Part shown: positions 17,957 through 26,530 of the stretch, in pieces
How positions within the stretch are numbered: position 1 is the first letter of the stretch
How the letters are laid out: the number at the start of each line of letters is the position of its first letter
Origin: Paenibacillus_E qinlingensis_A
GTDB taxonomy: Bacteria; Bacillota; Bacilli; Paenibacillales; NBRC-103111
Direction: 5' to 3'
Length of the DNA: 64,000 nucleotides
NCBI RefSeq assembly: GCF_031455095.1
Contig: NZ_JAVDSB010000001.1
Coordinates: 124,001-188,000 of the forward strand
The notes under the pieces: generated by a model
The model's database searches: none
The model's input: only the letters and a program-made list of their open reading frames with translations
What the model was told of the DNA's origin: nothing
Program-made: the position numbers and the translations under genes

Positions 17957-18032
17957 CGTTTTAGGGGTTTTTAGTACTTATTTCCTATGATAGAATAAAT
18001 GAAAGACTAATAGACGATGGATGTGATATGTA

Positions 18033-19823
18033 GTGGGGAAAGATGTGAAGTCATATTCTAAGAAAGAAAAAGCAGCCGCGATAATGGTTGGTACTGCATT
18101 AGTAGCTGCGCCGTTTTTATTTGATTCAACACAAGTTGATGCTGAAACTATAAGTACACCTCCGCCAACTGAAGCGCCGACACCAACGTTTTATGCCTCC
18201 AATGATAAACTGGGAGATACTTTTGTTCCACAATCAGGGAATATAGATATTTTAGATTTAAATTTGATTTATAAAAAAAATATTTATGATTATCCATCTT
18301 TTACAGTAACTAGTAGTAATGATGCGATTGCATTTAACGAACCGGGCTATGATTCAAGTGGGTTGTTGAAAATTCATCCAGTTTCCTCAGGGACTGCCAC
18401 ATTTACAGTGATTATTAATTCTTGTGAAATAGACACGTTTCATGTGACAGTAGATCCATCCATATCAGTAGAAAGAAAATTTGATATAAATGATGCTGTG
18501 AAAAAAATAACTACCAGTCCTAATGAATACGCATTACCAGCTGATGTTGGACTTCTTCTAAGTAATATTGGACCAATGAAACCTCCAGGCACAAAATTGG
18601 GAAATCATGCACCTGAACTTCTTCCAGATCAAATACACGATTATAATTTAGAAGAAGGTCAATTGGTACATTTATATGATAGTTTGAGTACCTATTTTAA
18701 TGACTCGGATGAAGATATGGTCTCTGTCGATGTAATTCAAATTCATGACGATCAGCAAACAGGTTACCCAGCTGCATATTTGGAGAATTTAGCTGAGGGA
18801 GCTACTGATTACTGGGTATTGAATGCTTATAGACCAGGAGTAAGTAAATTTGCCATTGTAGCACGTGATGGTAATGGTGGTGTAACAGAATCGCAGCCAT
18901 TTACGGTTAACGTTTATCCGAAGCAACCTCCGTTTCCTAATGTTGATAACTCGATCGTAAATCATCTTTTGCAACAAGGAAATAAATTGAATTTATCTTC
19001 AAGTTCAGAACTGGATTTAAGTGAAATATTCTATGACGCAATAGATGGTACAAATCTTACATATGCTGTTGATGTCAATTATGGTTGTGGGAACGTGACG
19101 ACTTTAAACATGCCAGCAAGTATTTTGTCATTCAGTAACATAGCTCAGATATCAGGTAATCCAGGTCCTTTTACCGTTACTAATTTGAAAGCGACAGATA
19201 AAGATAATCTTCCAGTTAACTTTAGCGTAAATATTAAGTTAGAAACGGCTCAAAACGATTTTAATAAAAAAATGACTCCAACTTTTAATATGTATGAAAG
19301 TAATGAAGCTGGTGTGAGTGATTATACTATTGATCCTGCCAAGTATTTCTTTGATTCAGGAAAAAGTTTAGTAGGAATCCAGCAACACCATGAAGAAAAC
19401 GAATCTGTGACTGCTTCCGTTTATCAGAGTAATAAAATAAAGTTTGTTGCAGGAACTAGCCCAGCCTTAAGTTCGAGAATAAAGTTATTATCGTCTACTA
19501 GTGGCGGACAAGAATGGTTCCAAAATGATATTGTATTTAATCTCATAGAACCAGAAATTACGTCAGGAACAATCAAAGTTAATCTGAATACTTTATATCC
19601 GTATTTCTTAGGAACAGATTGGGATAACTTTACTACTAACTTCAGTTCAAATGTGTTAGTGAGCAGTACCGCTTCTGTGGCGCCTTACTATTCCGGTTCG
19701 TATGTAATTACAATCGATGACATACAAAATACTAGTACCGTTCTAACGATTGATCCTGATGCAAATAAAGCAAATAGTGGCTCTAGAACGTTTACAATTC
19801 CAATCTTGAGACCGAACAACTGA
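18033..19823 (+). CDS. AT-rich secreted cadherin/Ig-like repeat protein
   Basis: The 596-residue protein starts at GTG 18033 with only a weak ribosome binding site. A signal sequence (KKEKAAAIMVGTALVAAPFLF, cleavage near VDA) is followed by a Pro/Thr linker and all-beta repeats. The segment around residues 190-300, with a DLEEGQLVHLYDSLSTYFNDSDEDMVSV-like start and RDGNGGVTESQPFTVNV end, resembles cadherin-like or dystroglycan-type CADG modules. No anchor or enzyme motif is seen. The DNA is strikingly AT-rich beside the GC-richer glycosyltransferase gene that follows 5 bases later, which suggests separate ancestry or transfer. The pairing with the glycosyltransferase suggests that this protein may be a glycosylation target; that is inference only. 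Confidence 0.75.
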   Translation: MGKDVKSYSKKEKAAAIMVGTALVAAPFLFDSTQVDAETISTPPPTEAPTPTFYASNDKLGDTFVPQSGNIDILDLNLIYKKNIYDYPSFTVTSSNDAIAFNEPGYDSSGLLKIHPVSSGTATFTVIINSCEIDTFHVTVDPSISVERKFDINDAVKKITTSPNEYALPADVGLLLSNIGPMKPPGTKLGNHAPELLPDQIHDYNLEEGQLVHLYDSLSTYFNDSDEDMVSVDVIQIHDDQQTGYPAAYLENLAEGATDYWVLNAYRPGVSKFAIVARDGNGGVTESQPFTVNVYPKQPPFPNVDNSIVNHLLQQGNKLNLSSSSELDLSEIFYDAIDGTNLTYAVDVNYGCGNVTTLNMPASILSFSNIAQISGNPGPFTVTNLKATDKDNLPVNFSVNIKLETAQNDFNKKMTPTFNMYESNEAGVSDYTIDPAKYFFDSGKSLVGIQQHHEENESVTASVYQSNKIKFVAGTSPALSSRIKLLSSTSGGQEWFQNDIVFNLIEPEITSGTIKVNLNTLYPYFLGTDWDNFTTNFSSNVLVSSTASVAPYYSGSYVITIDDIQNTSTVLTIDPDANKANSGSRTFTIPILRPNN

Positions 19824-19828
19824 TCCAG

Positions 19829-21256
19829 ATGTTGAATTATAATCACTTAATCATTTTAATCCAATCCCAAAAGCTCCAAGAAGCCGAAGCCGAGCTTTCA
19901 CAAGCTATTCGCAAGAAACCTCTCGAAGCGCAACTCTGGGTCATGCTAGGCGAAACACTGCTCCTTCAGCAACAAGCAGGCGCAGCGAAGCGGGTCTTCG
20001 ACCGGGCTTGGCTGCTAGACCCGCAGGCAAAGTGGGTTAATCACATCTACAAGGCGATGGAGAAAATACCAGTTGGCGAGCTGCGCCAAGATATAGAAGA
20101 TCTTTTGTATGTTCCCAAGGTGACAGTGACCGCGGCTATTTTATCGCGCAATGAGGCCGCGGATATTGCCAAATGTATCGTTGCCCTGCAAGGGGCAGTT
20201 GATGAAATCCTGCTTGTGGATTCATCAACGGATGATACACGACGGATCGCCATGCAATATCCGAAGGTAAAGGTTGTCCCCATAGAATGGGAAGACAACT
20301 TTGGTGCAGCACGCAACATCGGGCTACAACATGTACATACGGATTGGGTGATCTGGATCGACGCTGACGAGGTGTTGATTACGGAGGACGTCCAAGCTAT
20401 TCGCGAGGTTGCCAGTGTTTTTCACCATTTAGACATCATTCCAGCCCTACATATCTGGCATCTAAATCGAATAAACGGTACGATTCAACACGATTTCTCT
20501 CAGGTACGGATGTTCCCGGCACAACGAGGACTTCGCTACTACGGACGCATTCATGAACAAATCGGAACGGAGCAAGGCATTTATCAGCCTGATACGTATC
20601 GAAGAGCAGTCAAAATCCGCCTGGATCATATCGGCTATGATCCAGCAGTCCTTCAAAGCAAAGGCAAGCTAGAACGCAATCTTCGTTTACTCAAACTTAT
20701 GGTTGAAGAAGAACCTGAAAATCCTGGTCATTGGTTGTATTACGGGCGGGAGTCATTGGGGCTCGGCCAAGAGGAGCAAGCACTAACAGCGCTACTTGAG
20801 GCCGAGCGCCTCGGCCTACAAACAAAACTCTTTGGCCGCATGTCTGAGATTTACCGACTCCTCATCCAAATCGTGATGCAGCGCAAAAACTATTCCGAAG
20901 CAGAAGCCTACTGCCACAAGGCGCTTGCGCAGTCACCTGATTTCCCAGACGCGCATTATTTACTAGCGCAGGTGCGTATGCGGCAAGCAGATGAACTGCT
21001 GAGATCGGCCGAAGTGAGTATTAAGCAGTCACTCCAAACTCTCCCGAATTACCGCGGCAGCGTTAGCGCCGACTATCTCATCGGCGAGTGGAAGGCACCT
21101 GCTGCTCTTGGGGAGCTGGCTATGCGATCTGGTAAGCTGGCTAGGGCGGAAGAGATTTTCAACAAGCTGCAGGATAAACCAGGCGCTAAAGAAATGATCG
21201 GTGCTAAGCTTCAAGCGATTGAAACAGAGCGACAAAAGCTTAATCAACCGAAATAA
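19829..21256 (+). CDS. Family 2 glycosyltransferase flanked by TPR repeats
   Basis: This 475-residue protein has an N-terminal TPR block (about 1-80), a GT-A fold glycosyltransferase domain (about 97-240) and C-terminal TPR repeats (about 290-470). The catalytic core shows AAILSRNEAADIAKCI, LLVDSSTDDT, and the metal-binding DxD in DADEVL (Asp178, Asp180). The GT2-plus-TPR layout recalls bacterial glycosyltransferases that modify protein or peptide acceptors, such as SunS, though SunS lacks the N-terminal TPRs. No signal or membrane segment is present, so it is cytosolic. It begins 5 bases after the AT-rich surface protein gene without a good ribosome binding site, implying translational coupling. 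Confidence 0.85.
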   Translation: MLNYNHLIILIQSQKLQEAEAELSQAIRKKPLEAQLWVMLGETLLLQQQAGAAKRVFDRAWLLDPQAKWVNHIYKAMEKIPVGELRQDIEDLLYVPKVTVTAAILSRNEAADIAKCIVALQGAVDEILLVDSSTDDTRRIAMQYPKVKVVPIEWEDNFGAARNIGLQHVHTDWVIWIDADEVLITEDVQAIREVASVFHHLDIIPALHIWHLNRINGTIQHDFSQVRMFPAQRGLRYYGRIHEQIGTEQGIYQPDTYRRAVKIRLDHIGYDPAVLQSKGKLERNLRLLKLMVEEEPENPGHWLYYGRESLGLGQEEQALTALLEAERLGLQTKLFGRMSEIYRLLIQIVMQRKNYSEAEAYCHKALAQSPDFPDAHYLLAQVRMRQADELLRSAEVSIKQSLQTLPNYRGSVSADYLIGEWKAPAALGELAMRSGKLARAEEIFNKLQDKPGAKEMIGAKLQAIETERQKLNQPK

Positions 21257-21271
21257 TGCCCCAACAAATAG

Positions 21272-21315
21272 AAAGACGATCACCATGCCTCAAAGGGCTG
21301 GTAATCGTCTTTTTG
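21272..21315. terminator. Bidirectional terminator
   Basis: AAAGACGAT-CACC pairs with GGTAATCGTCTTT around ATGCC/GGGC, followed by T residues on the plus strand and T-rich sequence on the minus strand. It serves the glycosyltransferase gene and the convergent yjcZ-type gene. Confidence 0.75.
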
Positions 21316-21329
21316 TTGTTACATGAAGA

Positions 21330-21422
21330 TTAGATAACGAATGCACTAGTGATGATCACAAGCAGGATAAAAAGAACTAAAATCGCAGCTGCTGAGTTAC
21401 CTCCTACTACTGACATGGACAT
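21330..21422 (-). CDS. YjcZ-family sporulation microprotein
   Basis: A 30-residue protein reads from ATG 21422 to TAA 21330 on the minus strand. It has a short polar, glycine-containing start (MSMSVVGGNS) followed by one hydrophobic helix (AAAILVLFILLVIITSAFVI). This layout is the hallmark of YjcZ-type sporulation proteins of Bacillales. An excellent ribosome binding site (AAAGGAGGG on the minus strand) precedes the ATG, and a terminator follows the stop. Expression during sporulation is expected from the family; no promoter evidence is seen here. The protein is probably a membrane or spore-envelope component. Confidence 0.82.
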   Translation of the reverse strand: MSMSVVGGNSAAAILVLFILLVIITSAFVI

Positions 21423-21570
21423 TCCCTCCTTTCGTGATGATTGTTATAAGATAAGATATGTAAGTGGGGGCAGAAGTGTATAGACGAATATCCTGATTAC
21501 TCATATTTTGGTCGATAATGGGCATGATACAGAAGAATGACACAAGATCTGTAGAGGAGGCGAGTAAGTC

Positions 21571-22656
21571 GTGGCCGATATTATGCTAAGACCCGACCTG
21601 AAAACAGCAGGCGGCGAAGTCTGCGATATTATGTACAATGGGGAGTTTGTCGGTACGTTAACGCTAGTCTACAGGGAATCGGATCGTCTCAAAGGCGCGA
21701 TTCATCTGGAGCAGCAATCCATTACGATTGTGAATAAGCAGGCTGTATATGATTTTGCACAATCCTATATTCAGGATGTGATTGATGCACTTGGAATCGC
21801 CGAGTGTGAGGTAACCGTCAGCTATAGTGATTATGATTTCGTGATTGTGACGGACCATGCGGTTCAGCCATCACCGTTTCAGGAGGATTTTATAAACAGT
21901 GTAGATCTCTTGCATGATGATGAACTGGATTACTCCTGGCTAAGGGAAGATCTCAGCTTGGATGAAGAGGACTCTGAATTGTCTCCCGAGCAGCTGGATA
22001 TGCTAGAGGAACGCAAGAAAGAACAGGGCTATGAACTTGTTATCGTGAACGAAAACAGGAGCAGTGTGGAATATCATGTGTATGATAAGGACGCAGAGCT
22101 GATTGCTGAAGCGGTCCTACACATATATGGGTCAGAGGTAATCGGAGATATTTCATGGAAGTTTGATCCATTTGATGAAGAGATGGACATTGTCACGGAG
22201 TTGATGGTGGATGACTTCAATGAAGAGCAAACGGATTCGTTCGTGTTCCATATGATTTACCATGGAGAAACGGTGGATACGGTGGAATTAACACATATTG
22301 ATATGCTGGATTTGGTCGATGATATCCAATCAGAAGATGATATGTGGATTCCAATGCGTGATGACTACTCGATTGTGCTGGTCAGAGACGATTTGGATAC
22401 GTTATCGTATGAAATCTATCAAACATCGTATGGTGATTTACCGATTGGAACTGCAACCGTGGATATTAGCTCGCGGCAGCTTACCGGATTTATTGATTTC
22501 CGTGAACCCGGAGATTCCGATGATCGGGAATTAATTGCGACTTTGCTGTTAGACGAGCTTGATAAAGAGAAAGAATACGAAACCTTCAATTTATCCATGC
22601 TGTATCGGAATAAATTGATCGATGAGATATTGTTTGAGACCGAACAATATCACTAG
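21571..22656 (+). CDS. Acidic repeat protein of unknown function
   Basis: I do not recognise this 361-residue protein. It is strongly acidic and has no signal or membrane segment, so it should be cytosolic. It appears to be built from about three related alpha/beta units at roughly 10-125, 150-245 and 255-360. Units two and three show the parallel series YELVIV/YSIVLV, GDISWKFDP/GFIDFREPG, TELMVDDF/ATLLLDEL and FHMIYHGETVDTVE/LSMLYRNKLIDEIL. The GTG start at 21571 has GAGGAGG 10 bases upstream. It stands alone and ends at a terminator shared with the convergent nitroreductase gene. Confidence 0.8.
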   Translation: MADIMLRPDLKTAGGEVCDIMYNGEFVGTLTLVYRESDRLKGAIHLEQQSITIVNKQAVYDFAQSYIQDVIDALGIAECEVTVSYSDYDFVIVTDHAVQPSPFQEDFINSVDLLHDDELDYSWLREDLSLDEEDSELSPEQLDMLEERKKEQGYELVIVNENRSSVEYHVYDKDAELIAEAVLHIYGSEVIGDISWKFDPFDEEMDIVTELMVDDFNEEQTDSFVFHMIYHGETVDTVELTHIDMLDLVDDIQSEDDMWIPMRDDYSIVLVRDDLDTLSYEIYQTSYGDLPIGTATVDISSRQLTGFIDFREPGDSDDRELIATLLLDELDKEKEYETFNLSMLYRNKLIDEILFETEQYH

Positions 22657-22662
22657 TACACA

Positions 22663-22706
22663 AAAAAGGCATGATCTCTCATCCTAACATGAGAGTCATG
22701 CCTTTC
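22663..22706. terminator. Bidirectional terminator
   Basis: AAAAGGCATGA pairs with TCATGCCTTT around an inner CTCTCAT/ATGAGAG hairpin. It lies between two convergent genes. Confidence 0.85.
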
Positions 22707-22721
22707 ATTCATTTTATAAGA

Positions 22722-23351
22722 TTAGAACGTGTTAGAAACTGTGATTTGATCAAGGGAGAAACGGCCTGCAGAACGTGCTGGAGTAGCAGCTAGACCAACA
22801 GTGATCAACATAACCGGTACATAGCGCGCTGGAACGTTGAAGGCTTCAACGAATTTAGCAGCATCATAACCACCCATTGGGCAAGTGTCATAGCCAAGCG
22901 CTTTAGCAGCAAGCATCAAGTTCATAGCAGCCAAGGAACCGTTACGAATAGCTTCATCACGAGCAACTTGTGGGTATTGGTAGGCACCTTCAATTTGTGC
23001 AACGAGTGTATCCATCACAGCTTGTGGAAGGAAGCCTCCAGCTACAGCAGGACCGAAAACAGCTTGCGCGTTTTTATTCGCTTCAAGATCACCAAGAACA
23101 GCGATAACAACGGAGCTTTCCACGATTTGTTTTTGACCATAAGCGATTGGAAGTAATTTCTCTTTTTGAGCTTGGTCGTCGATGACAAGAAGTTTCCAAT
23201 GTTGAAGATTCCAAGCAGATGGTGCTAGGGATGCGGAAGTTAGAATTTGCTCAAGATCAGCTTGTGGCATTGTGTGCCCAGCTTGGTATTGTTTAACGGA
23301 ATGACGATCTTCAATAACTTTTAAAACTTCATTTTGTACTTGTGTGCTCAT
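22722..23351 (-). CDS. FMN-dependent nitroreductase family protein
   Basis: This 209-residue flavoprotein belongs to the nitroreductase family, which reduces nitro compounds, quinones or related electrophiles using NAD(P)H and FMN. Typical motifs are an RHSVKQY N-terminus (FMN phosphate contact), SLAPSAWNLQHWKLLVI, and the C-terminal LGYDTCPMGGYD region. It most resembles the MhqN/YodC type of Bacillus, some of which respond to quinone stress. ATG 23351 is preferred because GGAGGGATCC lies just upstream; an earlier ATG at 23366 lies ahead of that site. It is a single gene with its own divergent region. Confidence 0.88.
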   Translation of the reverse strand: MSTQVQNEVLKVIEDRHSVKQYQAGHTMPQADLEQILTSASLAPSAWNLQHWKLLVIDDQAQKEKLLPIAYGQKQIVESSVVIAVLGDLEANKNAQAVFGPAVAGGFLPQAVMDTLVAQIEGAYQYPQVARDEAIRNGSLAAMNLMLAAKALGYDTCPMGGYDAAKFVEAFNVPARYVPVMLITVGLAATPARSAGRFSLDQITVSNTF

Positions 23352-23555
23352 TAAGGATCCCTCCAAGGATAAAATCTATCTATGATTGCTCAGTCGCCAA
23401 AATCGTATGCGTTAGTGTTTGGAAATCAAACTGCTAACTGTATACAACACGATAACAATTTACTGTAATCTTAAATGTTATAGTTCGTATTGTCAAGAGA
23501 GTCTTTCCCGTTGTCGTAAAATGTTGGATAATGGAAAAAGAAAGGGGCTGTCCTC

Positions 23556-23837
23556 TTGAAATTAACGCAAAAAGAGTTGAATCACCTTGTTTTTTTGAGC
23601 GAAGTCGTGTTGACAGGGAAAAAGAAGAGTCTAATGGACGAAACTCTGCAATGCTTACTCTATATTGTAAAATCACTTGAAGAAGTCGAGCTTCCTGATT
23701 CTGTAGTTGGACAAATTGAGCGGTTAACTGCTTTAATTGAAGCAGACTTGCGTGATGAGAATGAACGGATGCAAGAAATCCGCGGACACCTAGACTGGAT
23801 GCAAAAGAAAGAGCGAAATTCTTCCATGCCATCCTAG
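23556..23837 (+). CDS. Small hypothetical protein
   Basis: A 93-residue, mostly helical, charged protein begins at TTG 23556, with AAAGGGG about 9 bases upstream. It has no membrane segment or signal. Leu and Glu spacing (KSLEEVELPDSVVGQIERLTALIEADL split around a Pro) suggests a short helical hairpin or dimerisation domain. I recognise no family. It lies directly before the que promoter and reads the same way. Confidence 0.6.
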   Translation: MKLTQKELNHLVFLSEVVLTGKKKSLMDETLQCLLYIVKSLEEVELPDSVVGQIERLTALIEADLRDENERMQEIRGHLDWMQKKERNSSMPS

Positions 23838-23841
23838 TAAG

Positions 23842-23869
23842 GTGACAAACTGTCTATTTATGATATAAT
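23842..23869 (+). promoter_or_regulatory. Promoter of queD-queE-queC
   Basis: GTGACA (23842-23847) and TATAAT (23864-23869) are 16 bases apart. The implied leader before queD is only about 30 bases, which leaves little room for a preQ1 riboswitch. Confidence 0.6.
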
Positions 23870-23908
23870 GTAGAGTACTGTTTTTTTCGAATAGATGAGG
23901 TGATAATA

Positions 23909-24382
23909 ATGAGCTATGAAATCCCAAGAAATGTGCAAGAGTTGGGGCGTGACATCCAAGAGAACCAATTGAAATATCACCATAAATCCGTTTTGATTTC
24001 CAAAGAGTTTACGTTTGATAGTGCGCATCATCTGCATTGTTATGATGGAAAATGTAAAAGTCTACATGGCCATACTTATAAGCTGCAAGTGATTATGCGG
24101 GGAAAAGTAGATAGCCGAGGAATCGCAATTGATTTTGGAGATATTAAACGTATTGCGAAAGAACGTGTGATTGATCGCTTGGATCACCGATATTTGAACG
24201 ATGTGCTGCCGCCGATGAATACGACGGCTGAGAATATGGTGGTTTGGATTTATGAAGAAATTCACCAGGCGCTGCTGGATGAGAAGCTGTATCCAGCTAT
24301 TTCATTGGACGAGATTCGCCTCTGGGAAACGCCGACTAGCTATGCAGCCATCACTCGCTCGATGATGGAGGAGGATCTGTAA
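23909..24382 (+). CDS. queD: 6-carboxytetrahydropterin synthase
   Basis: QueD converts dihydroneopterin triphosphate to 6-carboxytetrahydropterin in queuosine synthesis. The 157-residue protein has the zinc histidines His40, His53 and His55 (SAHHL and SLHGHTY) and catalytic Cys49 (GKCKSLHGH). The C-terminal ExxxWETPTSYA segment carries the substrate-binding glutamate. ATG 23909 is preferred over GTG 23900 because GAGG at 23897-23900 sits 8 bases upstream. The stop overlaps the queE start (TAATG), which couples the two genes. Confidence 0.93.
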   Translation: MSYEIPRNVQELGRDIQENQLKYHHKSVLISKEFTFDSAHHLHCYDGKCKSLHGHTYKLQVIMRGKVDSRGIAIDFGDIKRIAKERVIDRLDHRYLNDVLPPMNTTAENMVVWIYEEIHQALLDEKLYPAISLDEIRLWETPTSYAAITRSMMEEDL

Positions 24383-25062
24383 TGCGTGATATCCGCATTC
24401 CCATGGTCGAGATCTTCGAGACGGTTGAAGGGGAGGGAACCCGTGCGGGGTTCCCGACGATCTTCGTCCGTCTTTTTGGTTGCAACCTGCGCTGCACATG
24501 GTGTGATACCACGTACAGCTACCCTCCAGCGGAAGCGGAGAACGTTATGACCATTGCTGAGATTATCAGCAAAGTTCAGACGTTCCGCTCCCGGCATATT
24601 TGCCTTACAGGCGGCGAGCCGCTTCTGTATGGCAACAAATCGCTTGCGCTGATCGAAGCGCTCGCTGAACTCGAGCAGGTCGATGACCTGCACATCGAAA
24701 CGAACGGCGCGATTGACTTAGCGCCATTCGTAGACCAAGTCACATCACCAAAGGTTCGCTATGTGATGGACTTCAAGCTGCCTGATTCAGGTGAAATGGA
24801 TCAGATGATCTACAGCAACTTCGAGCTGCTGCGCGAGCAGGATGAATTGAAGTTCGTGATCGGCAGCGATCTTGATTTCCAGACGGCAGTCGATGTACTA
24901 CAGAAGTATCCGACTAAGGCGCTGCCCATGTTCAGTCCCGTGTGGGAAACGATGCCGCCGCGTAAGCTGGTTGACTTGATGCTAGCTGAAGGACTATCGA
25001 AGGTGAAGTTGAATATGCAGCTTCACAAAATTATTTGGGACCCAGCGATGCGAGGCGTCTAG
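24382..25062 (+). CDS. queE: 7-carboxy-7-deazaguanine synthase, radical SAM
   Basis: QueE rearranges 6-carboxytetrahydropterin to 7-carboxy-7-deazaguanine. The 226-residue enzyme is a compact radical SAM protein with CxxxCxxC at Cys34, Cys38 and Cys41 (GCNLRCTWCD) binding the 4Fe-4S cluster. VEGEGTRAGFPTIFVR upstream and the TGGEPL motif (SAM contact) are typical. It overlaps queD by one base. A perfect 10-bp hairpin with a short T run lies between queE and queC and could reduce queC expression. Confidence 0.93.
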   Translation: MRDIRIPMVEIFETVEGEGTRAGFPTIFVRLFGCNLRCTWCDTTYSYPPAEAENVMTIAEIISKVQTFRSRHICLTGGEPLLYGNKSLALIEALAELEQVDDLHIETNGAIDLAPFVDQVTSPKVRYVMDFKLPDSGEMDQMIYSNFELLREQDELKFVIGSDLDFQTAVDVLQKYPTKALPMFSPVWETMPPRKLVDLMLAEGLSKVKLNMQLHKIIWDPAMRGV

Positions 25063-25069
25063 CCTTGAA

Positions 25070-25103
25070 GGCATTGTACGCCATGTGTACAATGCCATTT
25101 TCT
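25070..25103 (+). terminator. Hairpin between queE and queC
   Basis: GGCATTGTAC (25070-25079) pairs perfectly with GTACAATGCC (25087-25096) around a 7-base loop, followed by ATTTTCT. It looks like a weak or partial terminator inside the que operon. Confidence 0.55.
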
Positions 25104-25127
25104 AATTCTATGAGTGAGGTGCGAAGT

Positions 25128-25823
25128 ATGAGTGGAAATAACAAAAGAGCCGTTATTATTCTTAGCGGCGGTTTAGATAGTACGACATGTATGGGATTAG
25201 CCAAAGAGGCAGGCTATGATTTGTTTCCGATTTCTTTTGACTATGGACAGCGTCATAAGATTGAAATTGAGAATGCCAAGCTAGTTGCTGAGCATTACGG
25301 TGTTGCAGCGCGTCATAAAATTATTAAGCTGGATTTCCTGCGTGATTTCGGCGGCAGTGCATTGACAGACGATACGATCGATGTTCCCAATGTGACGAGT
25401 GCTCCTGAGACTGAAGAAATTCCAGTGACTTACGTACCGGGACGGAATCTCTTGTTTCTCTCCATTGCCACGTCGTATGCAGAAGTGACAGGCTCTCAGG
25501 CCATTTATATTGGTGTTAATGCTTTAGATTACAGCGGGTACCCGGATTGTCGTCCTGAATTTATCCATAAGGTAGAAGAGGTAATCGCATTGGCTACCAA
25601 GGTTGGCGTGGAAGGAAAGGGCATTACAATAGAAACGCCTTTGATTTCTTGGACGAAAGCGAAGATCGTAGAAGAAGGCTTGAAAATCGGCGTACCTTAT
25701 GAACTGACAACGTCTTGCTACAATGGAAAAGCAGAAGCTTGCGGCGAATGCGACAGCTGCCGATTGCGGTTGAAAGGTTTTGAAGAAGCGGGCTCCAAGG
25801 ATCCTATCGTTTATCTGACCTAA
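25128..25823 (+). CDS. queC: 7-cyano-7-deazaguanine (preQ0) synthase
   Basis: QueC uses ATP and ammonia to turn 7-carboxy-7-deazaguanine into preQ0. The 231-residue protein has the PP-loop SGGLDSTT (Ser13-) that binds ATP and the C-terminal zinc cysteines in a CYNGKAEACGECDSC cluster. ATG 25128 is chosen because GAGG at 25116-25119 lies 8 bases upstream and the protein then starts in the usual place just before the PP-loop; a longer reading frame starting inside queE has no support. queF, needed for preQ1, is not in the window. Confidence 0.94.
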   Translation: MSGNNKRAVIILSGGLDSTTCMGLAKEAGYDLFPISFDYGQRHKIEIENAKLVAEHYGVAARHKIIKLDFLRDFGGSALTDDTIDVPNVTSAPETEEIPVTYVPGRNLLFLSIATSYAEVTGSQAIYIGVNALDYSGYPDCRPEFIHKVEEVIALATKVGVEGKGITIETPLISWTKAKIVEEGLKIGVPYELTTSCYNGKAEACGECDSCRLRLKGFEEAGSKDPIVYLT

Positions 25824-25852
25824 CTGTAGGGTGTAAGAAAGGCGGAACAAGC

Positions 25853-26530
25853 ATGACTCGTATTATGGTTGTTGATGATGACGCAGATATTCGAGAGCTC
25901 ATTCGCGTTTATTTGGCAGGGGAAGGCCTAACGGTTGTGCAAGCTAGCAATGGCCAAGAGGCGCTAAGCCTCATGGTTACGTTGCCTGCTGACTTAGTCG
26001 TATTGGATGTTATGATGCCTCTGATGGACGGCTGGGAGCTGTGCCGCGAACTGAGGTCTCATTACCCGGAGCTGCCCTTACTCATGGTGACGGCGAAGAG
26101 TGAGTCTGTTCATAAGGTGAAGGGCTTCCAGCTCGGCACCGACGATTACTTAGTAAAGCCTTTTGATCCCGTTGAGTTAGTGATGAGAGTCAAAGCACTG
26201 TTGAAGCGATATCGCATTCATTCTTCTCAAGTCATTCTCATTGGCGGGATGACCATTGATCGTACAACTTATGAGGTTCGCTACCAGGATCAGCGGATTA
26301 CGCTGCCATTGAAGGAATTCGAGCTTCTCTATAAGTTTGCAAGTCATACAGGGCAAATTTTCACGCGTACGCAGCTGATTGAGCAAATTTGGGGGATGGA
26401 TTACGAAGGCGACGATCGCACGGTTGATGTCCACATCAAACGTTTGCGAGAACGCTTTGAGCCCTACTCGGATGGTTTTCAAATTACAACGATACGCGGC
26501 TTAGGGTACAGGCTTGAGGTGAAGGCATGA
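25853..26530 (+). CDS. OmpR-family response regulator, HssR-like
   Basis: The 225-residue regulator has a receiver domain with phospho-acceptor Asp52 (VVLDVMMP) and a C-terminal winged helix. The DNA-binding part is close in wording to HssR, the heme-sensing regulator of staphylococci (IFTRTQLIEQIWGMDYEGD and RTVDVHIKRLRERF). It overlaps the sensor kinase gene by 4 bases. The direct repeat at 27959-27978, just before the downstream RND gene, looks like its binding site. Whether the signal is heme is inference. It starts 29 bases after queC but with its own ribosome binding site. Confidence 0.9.
   Translation: MTRIMVVDDDADIRELIRVYLAGEGLTVVQASNGQEALSLMVTLPADLVVLDVMMPLMDGWELCRELRSHYPELPLLMVTAKSESVHKVKGFQLGTDDYLVKPFDPVELVMRVKALLKRYRIHSSQVILIGGMTIDRTTYEVRYQDQRITLPLKEFELLYKFASHTGQIFTRTQLIEQIWGMDYEGDDRTVDVHIKRLRERFEPYSDGFQITTIRGLGYRLEVKA

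Noticed and set aside
23870..23908. preQ1 riboswitch before queD
   Set aside because: The leader after the promoter is only about 30 bases and shows no preQ1-I stem and tail.
25035..25127. Upstream start of queC inside queE
   Set aside because: It would add a non-conserved tail and skip the strong ribosome binding site just before ATG 25128.
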